Shown in pieces: positions 13,914 to 21,377 of a stretch of 23,081 nt of DNA. The stretch's first letter is position 1, and each line of letters begins with the position of its first letter. Origin of the DNA: a virus; the IMG/VR virus record IMGVR_UViG_3300036652_001187, positions 1 through 23,081 of that record; one strand, given 5' to 3'. A program made the position numbers and the translations under genes. A model generated the notes under the pieces. The model ran no database searches and had not been told where the DNA came from. It saw only the letters and a program-made list of their open reading frames with translations.

Positions 13914-15764
13914 CTAGGAGGCGAGCAGCTGGGACATGAACGCGCGGTCGCGCACGAACTCCTCCAGCCGCTCCCACTTGCCGGCGACCACCTCGCGGAC
14001 GCGGGACTCGACGGTCCCCTCCGCGATGATGTCGATGATGTTGATCTTATCGTGGACCTCGGCGCCGATCCGGTGCACCCGGTCCTCCGCCTGGTTGTTC
14101 TCGACCAGCGACCACGACCGCTGGAGGAACGCGAGGTTCGGGCTGCGCGTCAACGTGATGCCGACGCCGCCCGCCTGGACGGTGCCCATAATCACTCGGG
14201 TCTGCCCGCCTTGGAAGGCGTCGATAGACGCCTGTCGTTCGATGGCGCTCTGCCCACCGGTGATCAACCCGTGCGGGATCGACAGGCGCGTGAGCCTCGC
14301 GGACGCGAGCTCGATGAGCTGACGACTCATCGCGAAGACCACGAGCGGCTCCTGGTCAAGGTCGTCCAGCAGGTCCACGAGCGCGTCGACCTTGCATGAC
14401 GGGTCCTCGAGGTGCACGGTACCCGACTCGTCGAGCGTCGCGTACGACGAGGCAAACTGCATGAGCCGGGTCAGCTGCACGAGCGGGTTCTGTGCGACGA
14501 CGATCCCGTCCTCGAGCTGCGCCGCTAGCCCGGCGGACATCTGGTCGTACGCCTTCGCCTGCTTGGGCGACATCTCGACGAACCGTTCGACGTACGTCTT
14601 CCGCGGGAGGAACGGCAGCACCGCCTCCTTGGGCATGCGGCGCATGCGCGGGTCGACGGCCTTGAAGAACTCATCACGCGTGTCCGCCCGCAGGCCGGTG
14701 ACCGTGATCCCGCCCCAGTAGTTCGGGGTCGAGTGACAGTATCGGTCGATGAACTTGGACTTGCTGACCCACGACTGGTCATCGATGAAGTGCAGCGCAC
14801 TCCACAGGTCCGTCGGATTGTTGGCGATCGGCGTGCCGGTGAGTGCGAAGCGGTAGAGCGTCTCAGGCGTCGCACACGCCCACACGGCGCGCGTCTGCTT
14901 CGCCTTCGGGTCCTTCATGCGGTGCGCCTCGTCACAGACGATCGTCGCCCACGCCTTCTTGTTGAGCTCCTTCGGGCAGTGCTCGCACCGGGTCTGGGCG
15001 TTCACCTTGTCCTCGGCGCTCAGCGTGTTGTCGCACACGTGACAGCGCTTGATCCGCACGGAGCCGTATGGCGCGAGGCGTGAGTGCGTGCGCACCGACT
15101 CCCAGTTCATGATCACGACGCCGTCAGCGTCCGCGATCTGCTTATCGCGCTTGGTCTTGCCGCCGCCGAGCACGACCGGCGTCACGGCCGGCCACCAGCG
15201 CTTGAACTCGTTGACCCACGTGTGCTTCACGGTGTTGGGGACGATGATCAGCACCGGGAACGGCGACTCACACTGCCCGACGAGCGAGAGCTCGTGCATG
15301 AGCCTAACGGCGCGGATGACCTGCGCCGTCTTACCTGTGCCCATCTCGTCCGTGAGCAGGCACCGCGCCGCGGTGACGAGGAACTTCACGCCGGTCTCCT
15401 GGTACGGGTACAGTGAGAATCCAGCGTCGGTGCGCCACGACCTGATCGTCTCGGCAGCCGCGGATCGGTCGTCATCCGCGAGGCTGGTCGTGAGCCGCGC
15501 CTGCAGCGCCGGGACGATCCGGTCGGCGTGGTCGCGGATGGACCACTCGGCGAGCCTCGGCCCGACCTCGAGCTGGTCGCCGAACACGCCGCGGAGCGCC
15601 ACGCACGCCGTCCACGTCCGAGGGACGACCCACTTGTGGAGCTCCGGGTCGTACCGTGCGCCGTCCACCTGGCGAATCATGTCCCTGTGCCGGTACTCGG
15701 TGGACACGAGTACGCACTCGACGCCACGGTACTTGACACTTGAGCCTAGCTCAGCGGTCACCAT
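13914..15764 (-). CDS. SNF2-family DNA helicase/translocase with HARP-like N terminus and zinc insertion
   Basis: A 616-residue superfamily 2 ATPase. Residues 20-62 (STEYRHRDMIRQVDGARYDP, then WVVPRTWTACVALRGVF) resemble the HARP domain of annealing helicases. The motor has LTDEMGTGKT (137-146), DEAH at 278-281, TGTP at 309-312 and a C-terminal QAEDRVHRIGAE (motif VI). Cys241, 244, 260 and 263 (CHVC, CEHC) form a probable zinc finger inserted between the first and second motor blocks. It likely remodels forks or anneals strands in phage replication. ATG at 15762-15764 is the chosen start, although the nearest AGGAG (15779-15783) is 14 bases away, longer than usual. A promoter lies just upstream. 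Confidence 0.87.
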   Translation of the reverse strand: MVTAELGSSVKYRGVECVLVSTEYRHRDMIRQVDGARYDPELHKWVVPRTWTACVALRGVFGDQLEVGPRLAEWSIRDHADRIVPALQARLTTSLADDDRSAAAETIRSWRTDAGFSLYPYQETGVKFLVTAARCLLTDEMGTGKTAQVIRAVRLMHELSLVGQCESPFPVLIIVPNTVKHTWVNEFKRWWPAVTPVVLGGGKTKRDKQIADADGVVIMNWESVRTHSRLAPYGSVRIKRCHVCDNTLSAEDKVNAQTRCEHCPKELNKKAWATIVCDEAHRMKDPKAKQTRAVWACATPETLYRFALTGTPIANNPTDLWSALHFIDDQSWVSKSKFIDRYCHSTPNYWGGITVTGLRADTRDEFFKAVDPRMRRMPKEAVLPFLPRKTYVERFVEMSPKQAKAYDQMSAGLAAQLEDGIVVAQNPLVQLTRLMQFASSYATLDESGTVHLEDPSCKVDALVDLLDDLDQEPLVVFAMSRQLIELASARLTRLSIPHGLITGGQSAIERQASIDAFQGGQTRVIMGTVQAGGVGITLTRSPNLAFLQRSWSLVENNQAEDRVHRIGAEVHDKINIIDIIAEGTVESRVREVVAGKWERLEEFVRDRAFMSQLLAS

Positions 15765-15805
15765 TCTGCGGTCACTCTCTCCTGCTGTCCGTTCGTTCTG
15801 ATGCA

Positions 15806-15835
15806 ACCGTAGCACACCCTAGATTCACAGTGCAA
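15806..15835 (-). promoter_or_regulatory. Putative promoter upstream of the SNF2 helicase gene
   Basis: On the minus strand TTGCAC (15830-15835) and TACGGT (15806-15811) are separated by 18 bases, followed by T, as in the promoter at 164-193. The bases just upstream of the -10 (GTGC) also resemble the other promoter's GTAC. The -35 box lies at the edge of the resolvase gene, whose stop is at 15825-15827. Transcription would begin near 15799 and cover the replication and sugar genes. Confidence 0.6.
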
Positions 15836-16265
15836 TAGCCCCGGACCACCAACCGCGGGTGACCACGTAAAGCAGCAGGTGGCGGGTCGCGTCGTTGCCG
15901 TGACCGCGTCCCGGCGTCCACCAGCCGAGCTGCCTGAGACGGTCGTCAGAGGAGAACAACTTGGCCGACGACGGCGCCTGGAGCGTGAGCTCGCAGCCGT
16001 ACTTCCCGGCCAGGTAGCGACACACGCCGATCCCCTCCAGGGACCACGGGGCCTGCGTGTGCTTCGCGGTCTGCACCGTGATCGTGAACGACTCGCACGC
16101 GATGGCGAGGTCACGCTCGTACTTAGCGGTGACCTCCTCGACGTACGCCGGGAACTCGGGCCACGACAGCTCGGTCACCTCGGGGCGGTCGTCGTCCACG
16201 TGCCAGAGTGACAGCCCGGTCTTCTTGCCCGGGTCGACGGCGAGGACGTGCGGGGCGAGGCTCAC
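15825..16265 (-). CDS. RuvC-like Holliday junction resolvase
   Basis: A 146-residue RNase H-fold nuclease. The first acidic residue is Asp11 in LAVDPGKKTG, the second Glu58 in IACES, and a final Asp125 in HGNDATRHLL, the set expected for RuvC-type resolvases. The central helix TAKHTQAPWSLEGIGVCRYL is typical of the phage branch. GTG start at 16263-16265 overlaps the previous stop as GTGA. It probably resolves branched DNA before packaging, working with the recombination genes that follow. The very short C-terminus after Asp125 is normal for this branch as I know it. Confidence 0.8.
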   Translation of the reverse strand: MSLAPHVLAVDPGKKTGLSLWHVDDDRPEVTELSWPEFPAYVEEVTAKYERDLAIACESFTITVQTAKHTQAPWSLEGIGVCRYLAGKYGCELTLQAPSSAKLFSSDDRLRQLGWWTPGRGHGNDATRHLLLYVVTRGWWSGAIAL

Positions 16266-16444
16266 GTGGACTGTCCCAGCGTGTTACCCGACGTGATCAT
16301 CTGGCCGATGATGCACGACGCCTCCATCATCGTGAACCCGGTCGACACCAGCGCCAGGTACATCTTCCGCAACCCCTGTGCCGCCTCGGTCAGTCCCGGG
16401 TCTGGTTCGTCCCAACCCGGTGGCGGCGTCTTGTCGCTATCCAT
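16262..16444 (-). CDS. Small hypothetical protein (60 aa)
   Basis: I do not recognise this protein. It starts MDSDKTPPPGWDEPDPGLTE, a proline-rich acidic arm, and continues with a helix AAQGLRKMYLALVSTGFTMM and EASCIIGQMITSG. ATG at 16442-16444 overlaps the DUF3310 stop by eight bases and has an AGG-rich stretch upstream. The helical part is amphipathic and could form a helical hairpin. It sits between DUF3310 and the resolvase. Confidence 0.6.
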   Translation of the reverse strand: MDSDKTPPPGWDEPDPGLTEAAQGLRKMYLALVSTGFTMMEASCIIGQMITSGNTLGQST

Positions 16445-16655
16445 CCTGCCCCATCCTCCGTCGTCTGTCGATCTCACGTCTCACGTACCACTCAGCCTTC
16501 TCAAGGTCCTCAAGCGCGTTGCCCTTCTCGTCGGCGCGCCAGAGGTACTTGATCGCGTTGCCGACACAGAAGCTCATGTGCTCGGTGATCTGGATGCACT
16601 CGACGCCGGACGGATGGGCCAGGTAGTGCGCCGGGTGATTGACGGGGTCGCTCAC
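16437..16655 (-). CDS. DUF3310 (SaV-like) protein
   Basis: A 72-residue protein with the whole DUF3310 pattern: VNHPAHYLAHPSGVECIQIT, then FCVGNAIKYLWRADEKGNAL and EDLEKAEWYVRREIDRR. The family is widespread in phages and is often labelled a nucleotide kinase-like or SaV-like protein, but its biochemical role is not settled. GTG at 16653-16655 overlaps the preceding stop as GTGA. Nothing here departs from the family's normal length. Confidence 0.85.
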   Translation of the reverse strand: MSDPVNHPAHYLAHPSGVECIQITEHMSFCVGNAIKYLWRADEKGNALEDLEKAEWYVRREIDRRRRMGQDG

Positions 16656-16897
16656 TGCGCGCCACCGAACGACCGCACCAGACGGGCAGCGGCGAGATGT
16701 GCATTCCAAGTGGCCAGTGCTGCGACCAATTCCGTGTCAGGCATTGGCCGCCGAGCCGTCTCGATAGCGTCAGCGATCAGCGGCACCACCGCGTCCACCA
16801 TCGCCGCGACCGTCGTCCACTCGGTGATCCACCCGCGCGCCCGTGCAGCCTCTTTCGCCGCCGCGATCAGCGCGTCACGATCAACACGTTCAGACAT
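16652..16897 (-). CDS. Small hypothetical protein (81 aa)
   Basis: I do not recognise this protein. It is Ala-rich and helical throughout: MSERVDRDALIAAAKEAARA, a WITEWTTVAAMVDAVVPLIA segment and a C-terminal MPDTELVAALATWNAHLAAA. The ATG at 16895-16897 has AAGGAG seven bases upstream and overlaps the previous stop by eight bases. The pattern fits a small helical bundle. The first half recalls proteins repeated in actinophages that follow a D-ALI-x-AA-type start, but I cannot name a family. Confidence 0.62.
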   Translation of the reverse strand: MSERVDRDALIAAAKEAARARGWITEWTTVAAMVDAVVPLIADAIETARRPMPDTELVAALATWNAHLAAARLVRSFGGAQ

Positions 16898-17120
16898 CGG
16901 TGATCTCCTTCTTGCGTGCAGCGCGGGTCGCGCGGGCACGCATATGGATCGAGTCGTAGTGCTCCCGAATCGCCTCCGCCGCCAGGGCCTTCTCCAACTG
17001 CATCTGGCAGCAGAACAGTGCGACCCGCCATTGCATGACCGGATCGTCACGGACCGGCGTGAGCGCGGCCTGAAGGGCTGGATCGTCGGATAGGACGTCG
17101 AACACGACGGTGGTGCTCAC
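16890..17120 (-). CDS. Small hypothetical protein (76 aa)
   Basis: I do not recognise this protein. It begins VSTTVVFDVLSDDPALQAAL and continues with QWRVALFCCQMQLEKALAAE before a basic C terminus (HMRARATRAARKKEITDV) that could contact nucleic acid. GTG at 17118-17120 overlaps the previous stop as GTGA. The AAGGAG upstream belongs to a 22-base direct repeat also found at the start of the internal cistron at 17338. Confidence 0.65.
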   Translation of the reverse strand: MSTTVVFDVLSDDPALQAALTPVRDDPVMQWRVALFCCQMQLEKALAAEAIREHYDSIHMRARATRAARKKEITDV

Positions 17121-17136
17121 TGCTGCTCTCCTTCCG
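17115..17136. repeat. Direct repeat, copy 1 (gene junction)
   Basis: A 22-base segment, identical to 17333-17354, contains the last codons of one gene, a ribosome-binding site and the GTG start of the next. Homology continues six more bases beyond it, with one extra T in the second copy. It suggests duplication of a gene junction during assembly of this run of small genes. Confidence 0.85.
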
Positions 17137-17338
17137 GCTCCGCGATGGACGAATCACAGATCCACTCCATGACGTTCACGGAAACGACCCCAAAACTACG
17201 CAGGCACCGCGCGATCTGCTGCCCAAGATCCTCGAAGTCGCCACACGCGAACAGCGAGCGGGAGACTTGGCCGGAATCGTCCAGCGCATCGCAGCGCCAC
17301 TCAATGACCGCATCACAGCCCTCGACGCAATCGCTCAC
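17117..17338 (-). other. Internal cistron: probable independently translated 73-aa protein
   Basis: GTG at 17336-17338 starts VSDCVEGCDAVIEWRCDALD and ends EPEGEQQ. AAGGAG at 17346-17351 is seven bases upstream, the same sequence that starts the next gene at 17120. It contains several cysteines (residues 4, 8, 16 and later). I read it as an originally separate gene now in frame with the DUF6527-like gene; ribosomes may still initiate here. Confidence 0.6.
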
Positions 17339-17731
17339 TGCTGCTCTCCTTCCGTGCTCCGGTGGTCCCACGTACTCGTCGGTCAACCAGTCAGGCAACG
17401 GCACCATCGGGACCGTCTGCCCCGCGAGCGTGTGCGTGCAGTCGGACAGGAACTCCCATCGCCCGGCACGCACGAACGAGTGACAGGTCGTCTCTCCACC
17501 GGTCGGCACCGAGACGTGCCCGGGACGAGAGAACTTCTCGTCGTACTCCCACTGGACGCCGGTGACCTTGATGCTCGGCGCGATCGTCGGCGTGGCCTCG
17601 TTGCCGTCCCACGTCCAACCCGGCGTGCCGAACGTGATGCAGTGCGCGTCCTCGCAGCCCGGGCACCACATCCACAGTCTGCGTCCAGGAGCGGTACCGT
17701 TCCCGCCGATACGAACCACGGGACGCGTCAC
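17117..17731 (-). CDS. DUF6527-like protein fused to a second small protein, apparently by a one-base insertion
   Basis: The frame encodes 204 residues. Residues 1-125 have the DUF6527-like layout: CPGCEDAHCITFGTPGWTW, ATPTIAPSIKVTG, CHSFVRAGRWEFLSDC and LAGQTVPMVPLPDWL, with Cys and His residues that could bind metal. Residues 132-204 (VSDCVEGCDAVIEWRCDALD onward) form an unrelated small protein. The junction reads PPEHGRRAAVSD, in which a ribosome-binding site and GTG start (17336-17338) are translated in frame. Removing the single extra base at 17355 would end the first protein as PPEPEGEQQ, identical in its last seven residues to the ending of the second. GTG start at 17729-17731. A sequencing error is possible. 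Confidence 0.75.
   Translation of the reverse strand: MTRPVVRIGGNGTAPGRRLWMWCPGCEDAHCITFGTPGWTWDGNEATPTIAPSIKVTGVQWEYDEKFSRPGHVSVPTGGETTCHSFVRAGRWEFLSDCTHTLAGQTVPMVPLPDWLTDEYVGPPEHGRRAAVSDCVEGCDAVIEWRCDALDDSGQVSRSLFACGDFEDLGQQIARCLRSFGVVSVNVMEWICDSSIAEPEGEQQ
17333..17354. repeat. Direct repeat, copy 2 (gene junction, followed by an extra base)
   Basis: Identical to 17115-17136. The next base, T at 17355, has no counterpart in copy 1, after which GCTCCG resumes in both. This single-base difference changes the reading frame so that the upstream DUF6527-like gene runs into the downstream gene instead of ending at the TGA that overlaps the GTG start. Confidence 0.85.
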
Positions 17732-19095
17732 TTCTCGGCCTCCGGCTCGTCTAGGTCGATACCGAACTCGGCAGCAACCTCCTCCAACGTGGTGCCCTCC
17801 TCAGCGAGGGTGCGACGGACCGCCGCGACGATCCCCGGCGACGGATGATGACCGAGCAGTTGCCTGAGGTACTCGCGGCCACCGGGGGTGTCGAGCGGCC
17901 CTTCCGACTCCGGTGTAGCGACCTGATCCCATGAGACGATCCCGCCCTCGCACCCGGTCGTAGACCAGTGCTGCCGTTCGTGGCCCTTCACGAGCATGCA
18001 GGGAATGAGGCTCTCGGGGGTGACGGTCGGATGTCCGACCGCGTTGCAGCGTTCCGGCTCCGGCTCAAATCCGTACCCGCGCGCCAGTGCTGCCCTGTGT
18101 GTCTCCGGGTCACGGGCAGCGACCTCGCGGAGCAGGGACGCCACGCTCCTCGTCGTTGCGCCTCGCTTGCAGCCACAGCGGTTCGGTTCACTGCATCCGT
18201 CGCACCGGTCACGCTTGCCCTGTGTGGTCGGCTCCGGTGTGACGGCAGAGGCGAGAGCAGCGCGGAGCCCGGCCCAGTCGAGCGGTGGCTCTGCGATCTC
18301 GTTCACCATCGCCCACTGCTCGACGGCCCGCACCTGAGCGGCCAGCCGGTCACGCTCCACCACCGCCCGACACCCGACCGCGCCACACGCATCACCCGAC
18401 TCCAACGCAGCCTTCGCCACGGCAAGCTCAGCGGCGAGACGGTCACGATCCGCCAATGCCAGACGCCCGACCGACTCCAACGCGGCCACCGCCACGTCCC
18501 GTTCGGCGCGCACCTGCTGCAGGTCGTAGGCGTGCGCGTTGGCGGTGCGTTGTTCCCGTTGAACGGCTTCGGTCCACGCCTCGCTGATCCGGGCGATGCC
18601 GGCCTGCGTCCAGGCAAGCTCAGCGGCGAGACGATCACGCTCGTGCATCAACTTGATTCCGGCGGCCTGCTCGCCCAGTAGATGTTGGACGCGCTCGCCC
18701 AGCCGTGCCACCTCACCGATCAGCCAGTCGATGTCGTCAGGCGCGTGAGCGATGAACTCCGCGTCGGCACGGCGCTGCCCCGTCGCCGTGTCGCCATAAC
18801 TCGCTCGGACCGTCGCGACGGTCGGGTCTATGTCGAGCGCCTCGGGTGCCCGGGCGCAGTCCCACATCCGCGTCGTGGGATCGTCAACGTCCAACCAGCG
18901 CGGCCCGCACCCGACGCAAGTCACCCCCGCCGTGTGTTCGTAGGAGTGCCCATCGTCGTCACGTTCGGCCCAGAATGCCTCCTCGGCCGCCGTCTTGGCT
19001 GGCGCGATCACGGCCCGGTACCCATCGAAGGCCCACGGCCCCGGTGTTGCTGCTGCTCTCCTGGCCTTGATCTCGCCCAACCTGTCCGTGGTCAC
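17728..19095 (-). CDS. Modular phage protein: ATPGPW (Ead/Ea22-like) N terminus, coiled-coil repeats and cysteine modules
   Basis: A 455-residue protein of unknown function. The N terminus (RLGEIKARRAAATPGPWAFD, later ADAEFIAHAPDDIDWLIGEV) matches the ATPGPW/FIAHA pattern of Ead/Ea22-like phage proteins. The centre is a coiled coil with three copies of RDRLAA(E/Q), near residues 154, 222 and 256. Next comes a cysteine cluster CDGCSEPNRCGCKRG, then CMLVKGHERQHWSTTGC, a C/GH/HW pattern seen in small actinophage proteins, and a C-terminal helical segment ending DEPEAEK. It looks like several small phage modules joined. GTG at 19093-19095 overlaps the previous stop as GTGA. Confidence 0.72.
   Translation of the reverse strand: MTTDRLGEIKARRAAATPGPWAFDGYRAVIAPAKTAAEEAFWAERDDDGHSYEHTAGVTCVGCGPRWLDVDDPTTRMWDCARAPEALDIDPTVATVRASYGDTATGQRRADAEFIAHAPDDIDWLIGEVARLGERVQHLLGEQAAGIKLMHERDRLAAELAWTQAGIARISEAWTEAVQREQRTANAHAYDLQQVRAERDVAVAALESVGRLALADRDRLAAELAVAKAALESGDACGAVGCRAVVERDRLAAQVRAVEQWAMVNEIAEPPLDWAGLRAALASAVTPEPTTQGKRDRCDGCSEPNRCGCKRGATTRSVASLLREVAARDPETHRAALARGYGFEPEPERCNAVGHPTVTPESLIPCMLVKGHERQHWSTTGCEGGIVSWDQVATPESEGPLDTPGGREYLRQLLGHHPSPGIVAAVRRTLAEEGTTLEEVAAEFGIDLDEPEAEK
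18421..18633. repeat. Two 21-bp direct repeats in the coiled-coil coding region
   Basis: The same 21 bases (starting GGCAAGCTCAGCGGCG) occur at 18421-18441 and 18613-18633, each followed within one base by TCACG. A diverged third copy lies near 18338-18356. They encode the RDRLAAELA heptads of the coiled coil and indicate internal duplication within this gene. Confidence 0.8.
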
Positions 19096-19580
19096 GACGG
19101 CACCGGCTCGAGGTAGTCGATGGTCTTCTCGAACCACTCGGCGTACTCGATCTCCGAGCGGGTGGACTCGCCGATGTAGCCGTCAACGTTGAGGACCAGG
19201 ACTCGGTCGGCGAGGTCGATCTTGCGCTTGTGCAGCTCGTCGAGCGCGAGCTTCTCGGCGCTGTCATGGCCGACGCCTTCACCGTGACCGTGCTCGGCCT
19301 TGGCGTGCGGGTAGAAACCGACCGAGAGCACGATCTTGCCCTGCATCGTCAGCTCGTAGTTGGTCCGCTGGAACTCGTCGTAGAAGCGGGTCGAGCCGCA
19401 GAGCACCACGACCTCGGGACGGGGTGGCACGGACATCTTCCGTGAGAAGCAGCACGGGCAGTACCCGCCCGCAACCTGTCCGAGGTGTTCACACGTACGA
19501 CGCCGGCATCGGTACGTGTCACGGGGGCGTCCGGTCTTCACGCTCGCGCAATCCGCAGGCCGGATGGGTGTGTAGTTCAT
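19092..19580 (-). CDS. Nucleoside 2-deoxyribosyltransferase-like (DUF4406-like) protein with N-terminal zinc ribbon
   Basis: A 162-residue protein. Residues 55-160 form a Rossmann-like fold: EVVVLCGSTRFYDEFQ, a strand GKIVLSVG, the helix EKLALDELHKRKIDLADRV and then LVLNVDGYIGESTRSEIEYA, a pattern of the deoxyribosyltransferase/DUF4406 superfamily. Members handle or recognise nucleosides or nucleotides. The first 50 residues carry Cys-rich pairs (CRRRTC, YCPCCF) that look like a zinc ribbon. ATG at 19578-19580 has GAGGAG five bases upstream. A role in nucleotide metabolism beside the polymerase is plausible but not shown. A ligand-binding, non-enzymatic role is the alternative. Confidence 0.72.
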   Translation of the reverse strand: MNYTPIRPADCASVKTGRPRDTYRCRRRTCEHLGQVAGGYCPCCFSRKMSVPPRPEVVVLCGSTRFYDEFQRTNYELTMQGKIVLSVGFYPHAKAEHGHGEGVGHDSAEKLALDELHKRKIDLADRVLVLNVDGYIGESTRSEIEYAEWFEKTIDYLEPVPS

Positions 19581-19589
19581 CTCAGCTCC

Positions 19590-21377
19590 TCACCTGTACT
19601 TCTCGCCCCAGGACGACGTGAGCACGTCGGCGGACGCCGTGACCGGGACGGCGTACCCGTCACGGTCCGTCATCGTATCCTCGATGACCCGCTTCACGTC
19701 GTGCACCACATCAGACGGTACGTCGAACACGAGCTCGTCGTGCACGGGCAGGATCATGTACCCGCCCAGTCCCACGGCGTCGAGCTCGACGATCTTGCGC
19801 TTGAAGTACTCGGCCGCGTGACACTGGATGAGGTAGTTCACCAGCGTGTACACCTTGTCGTCGTCCGCCGGCATGCGACGCCCGAACGGCGTGACGATGT
19901 ACGGCTCGCCGTCGTCCCTGAGACGCTGCGACCCGCGCTGCTCGACCGTGCGCTGGAAGATCTTCACGCCGGGGAACTGCGCGTCGAACGCCTTCACGAC
20001 GGGGTCCATCACCTCGAACGGGACGCCTGCCGTCTCGGCCATCTTGGTCGTCCCGGCGCAGTAGGCCTTCCCGTACGCGGTGTTCTTGGTCAACTGTCGG
20101 CGCTGGTCCTTCTTCGTGATCGACCGGTCGCCGTAGATCTGGATGGCGAGGTTGATGAAGAAGTCACCGCCCGTCGAGTCCACGTCGTGGAACGCCTGCA
20201 CGAGCCCGGCGTCCTGGCTGAAGTGCGCGAGCAGCCGCATCTCGATCTGGTCCATGTCGCACGTGACGAGGGCGTTGCCGTCGCTCGGCACGAACGCCGA
20301 GCGCACGAGCCCGTCCTTCTTGGGCAGCGTCTGCAGCGCCGGGTCGGTGATCGACATGCGCGCGGTGCGCGTGCCGAGCGCCCACATCGTAGGGTGCAGC
20401 CTGTCGTCGGCGTCAGCCATCTCGATGAAGTTATCGAAGTACGGCCCGGTATTCTTCTCGGCCTTACGGATGTTGAGCACCGTATCCGCGAGCTCGCCCG
20501 CGGCCCCACCCTCGTACGAGATCAACTGCAGCTGGTACTTGTCCACGCTCGGCGCGCCCTTGGGGGTCGTACGCGTGATCTCGACGCCGAGCTCGCCGAA
20601 CGCCTTGAGAAGCTGCGGCGTGGACCCGACATTCGCGACGCCGTACGACTGCCTGACCCAGTCACGGGCCTGTGTGGCGTAGTCGTTGAGTCGTGTACGC
20701 TGTCGGTGACAGTACTCGATGTCGACCCGCGCACCCCTGAGCATCATATCGTTGAGCACGGCGAGCGTGCCGATCTCGAGCTCGTACACGTCCTTGTACG
20801 AGGACATGGTCGTCGGGGCGAGCTTCTTGTATATGTGGCAGGTGAGCACCGGGTCCATCGCGGCGTACACCCAGTACGGCGTGAAGTCCAACGGTACCGT
20901 GTCCCACGTCCAGCGGTTGTCCGTCATGCCGTCGGAGAGGACGCGCTGCGCCTGGGCCGCCTTCTGATCCACCATCATCGCGGCTAGCGGCTTCAGGCCG
21001 TGCGGCATCTTAGGGTGCGTGAGGTGGCTCATCGTCATCGTATCGTGGGTCCGGTGCCACGGCCACCGTGTGACCGCACCGTGGTGTGTCATGAACCGCG
21101 CGTCGAACGGTGCGTTGTGCAGCACGACCGGGCCTTCGTACGACCGCAGCGCCTCCTGCGCGACGCCGCCCCACCGCTCCCACGGGATCGCCCAGCCAGA
21201 CGACTCGTCACCGAGCTGGACCAGGCGGAGTCGGTCGCGGTGGAACGAGAACCCACCGGTCTCGGTGTCCACCCCGAGCACCTCACGTGTCTGACCGAGC
21301 CAGCGCTTGAGCTCGGACGCCTTGTCCACCGAGTCCACCAGGTGTAGGTTCACGTGGTCGAGGACGCCGCCGCTCAC
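19590..21377 (-). CDS. DNA polymerase I (family A) with 3'-5' exonuclease, no 5' nuclease
   Basis: A 595-residue replicative-type polymerase. Exonuclease residues are Asp37 and Glu39 (GVDTETGG), Asn88 and Asp92 (LHNAPFD) and Tyr171/Asp175 (YAAMDPVLT). The polymerase site shows motif A CDMDQIEMR (Asp374), motif B RRQLTKNTAYGKAY (Lys431, Tyr435) and motif C VHDELVF (His546, Asp547, Glu548). Tyr435 sits at the position of Phe762 in E. coli Pol I and of Tyr526 in T7 polymerase. Asp376 replaces the usual Ser in motif A, and the usual Gly after Tyr439 is Cys. GTG start at 21375-21377 is in a GTGA overlap. If the phage uses a modified cytosine, this enzyme must accept the modified dNTP. Confidence 0.93.
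   Translation of the reverse strand: MSGGVLDHVNLHLVDSVDKASELKRWLGQTREVLGVDTETGGFSFHRDRLRLVQLGDESSGWAIPWERWGGVAQEALRSYEGPVVLHNAPFDARFMTHHGAVTRWPWHRTHDTMTMSHLTHPKMPHGLKPLAAMMVDQKAAQAQRVLSDGMTDNRWTWDTVPLDFTPYWVYAAMDPVLTCHIYKKLAPTTMSSYKDVYELEIGTLAVLNDMMLRGARVDIEYCHRQRTRLNDYATQARDWVRQSYGVANVGSTPQLLKAFGELGVEITRTTPKGAPSVDKYQLQLISYEGGAAGELADTVLNIRKAEKNTGPYFDNFIEMADADDRLHPTMWALGTRTARMSITDPALQTLPKKDGLVRSAFVPSDGNALVTCDMDQIEMRLLAHFSQDAGLVQAFHDVDSTGGDFFINLAIQIYGDRSITKKDQRRQLTKNTAYGKAYCAGTTKMAETAGVPFEVMDPVVKAFDAQFPGVKIFQRTVEQRGSQRLRDDGEPYIVTPFGRRMPADDDKVYTLVNYLIQCHAAEYFKRKIVELDAVGLGGYMILPVHDELVFDVPSDVVHDVKRVIEDTMTDRDGYAVPVTASADVLTSSWGEKYR

Noticed and set aside
17344-17731. Ammonia monooxygenase annotation sometimes given to DUF6527-like proteins
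   Set aside because: The protein is small, soluble-looking and has no membrane segments or monooxygenase features; the label appears to be a database error passed on.
19485-20987. Long plus-strand open frame of 500 codons
   Set aside because: It lies opposite the DNA polymerase and the deoxyribosyltransferase-like gene; its His/Val/Arg/Leu-rich composition is typical of a shadow frame.
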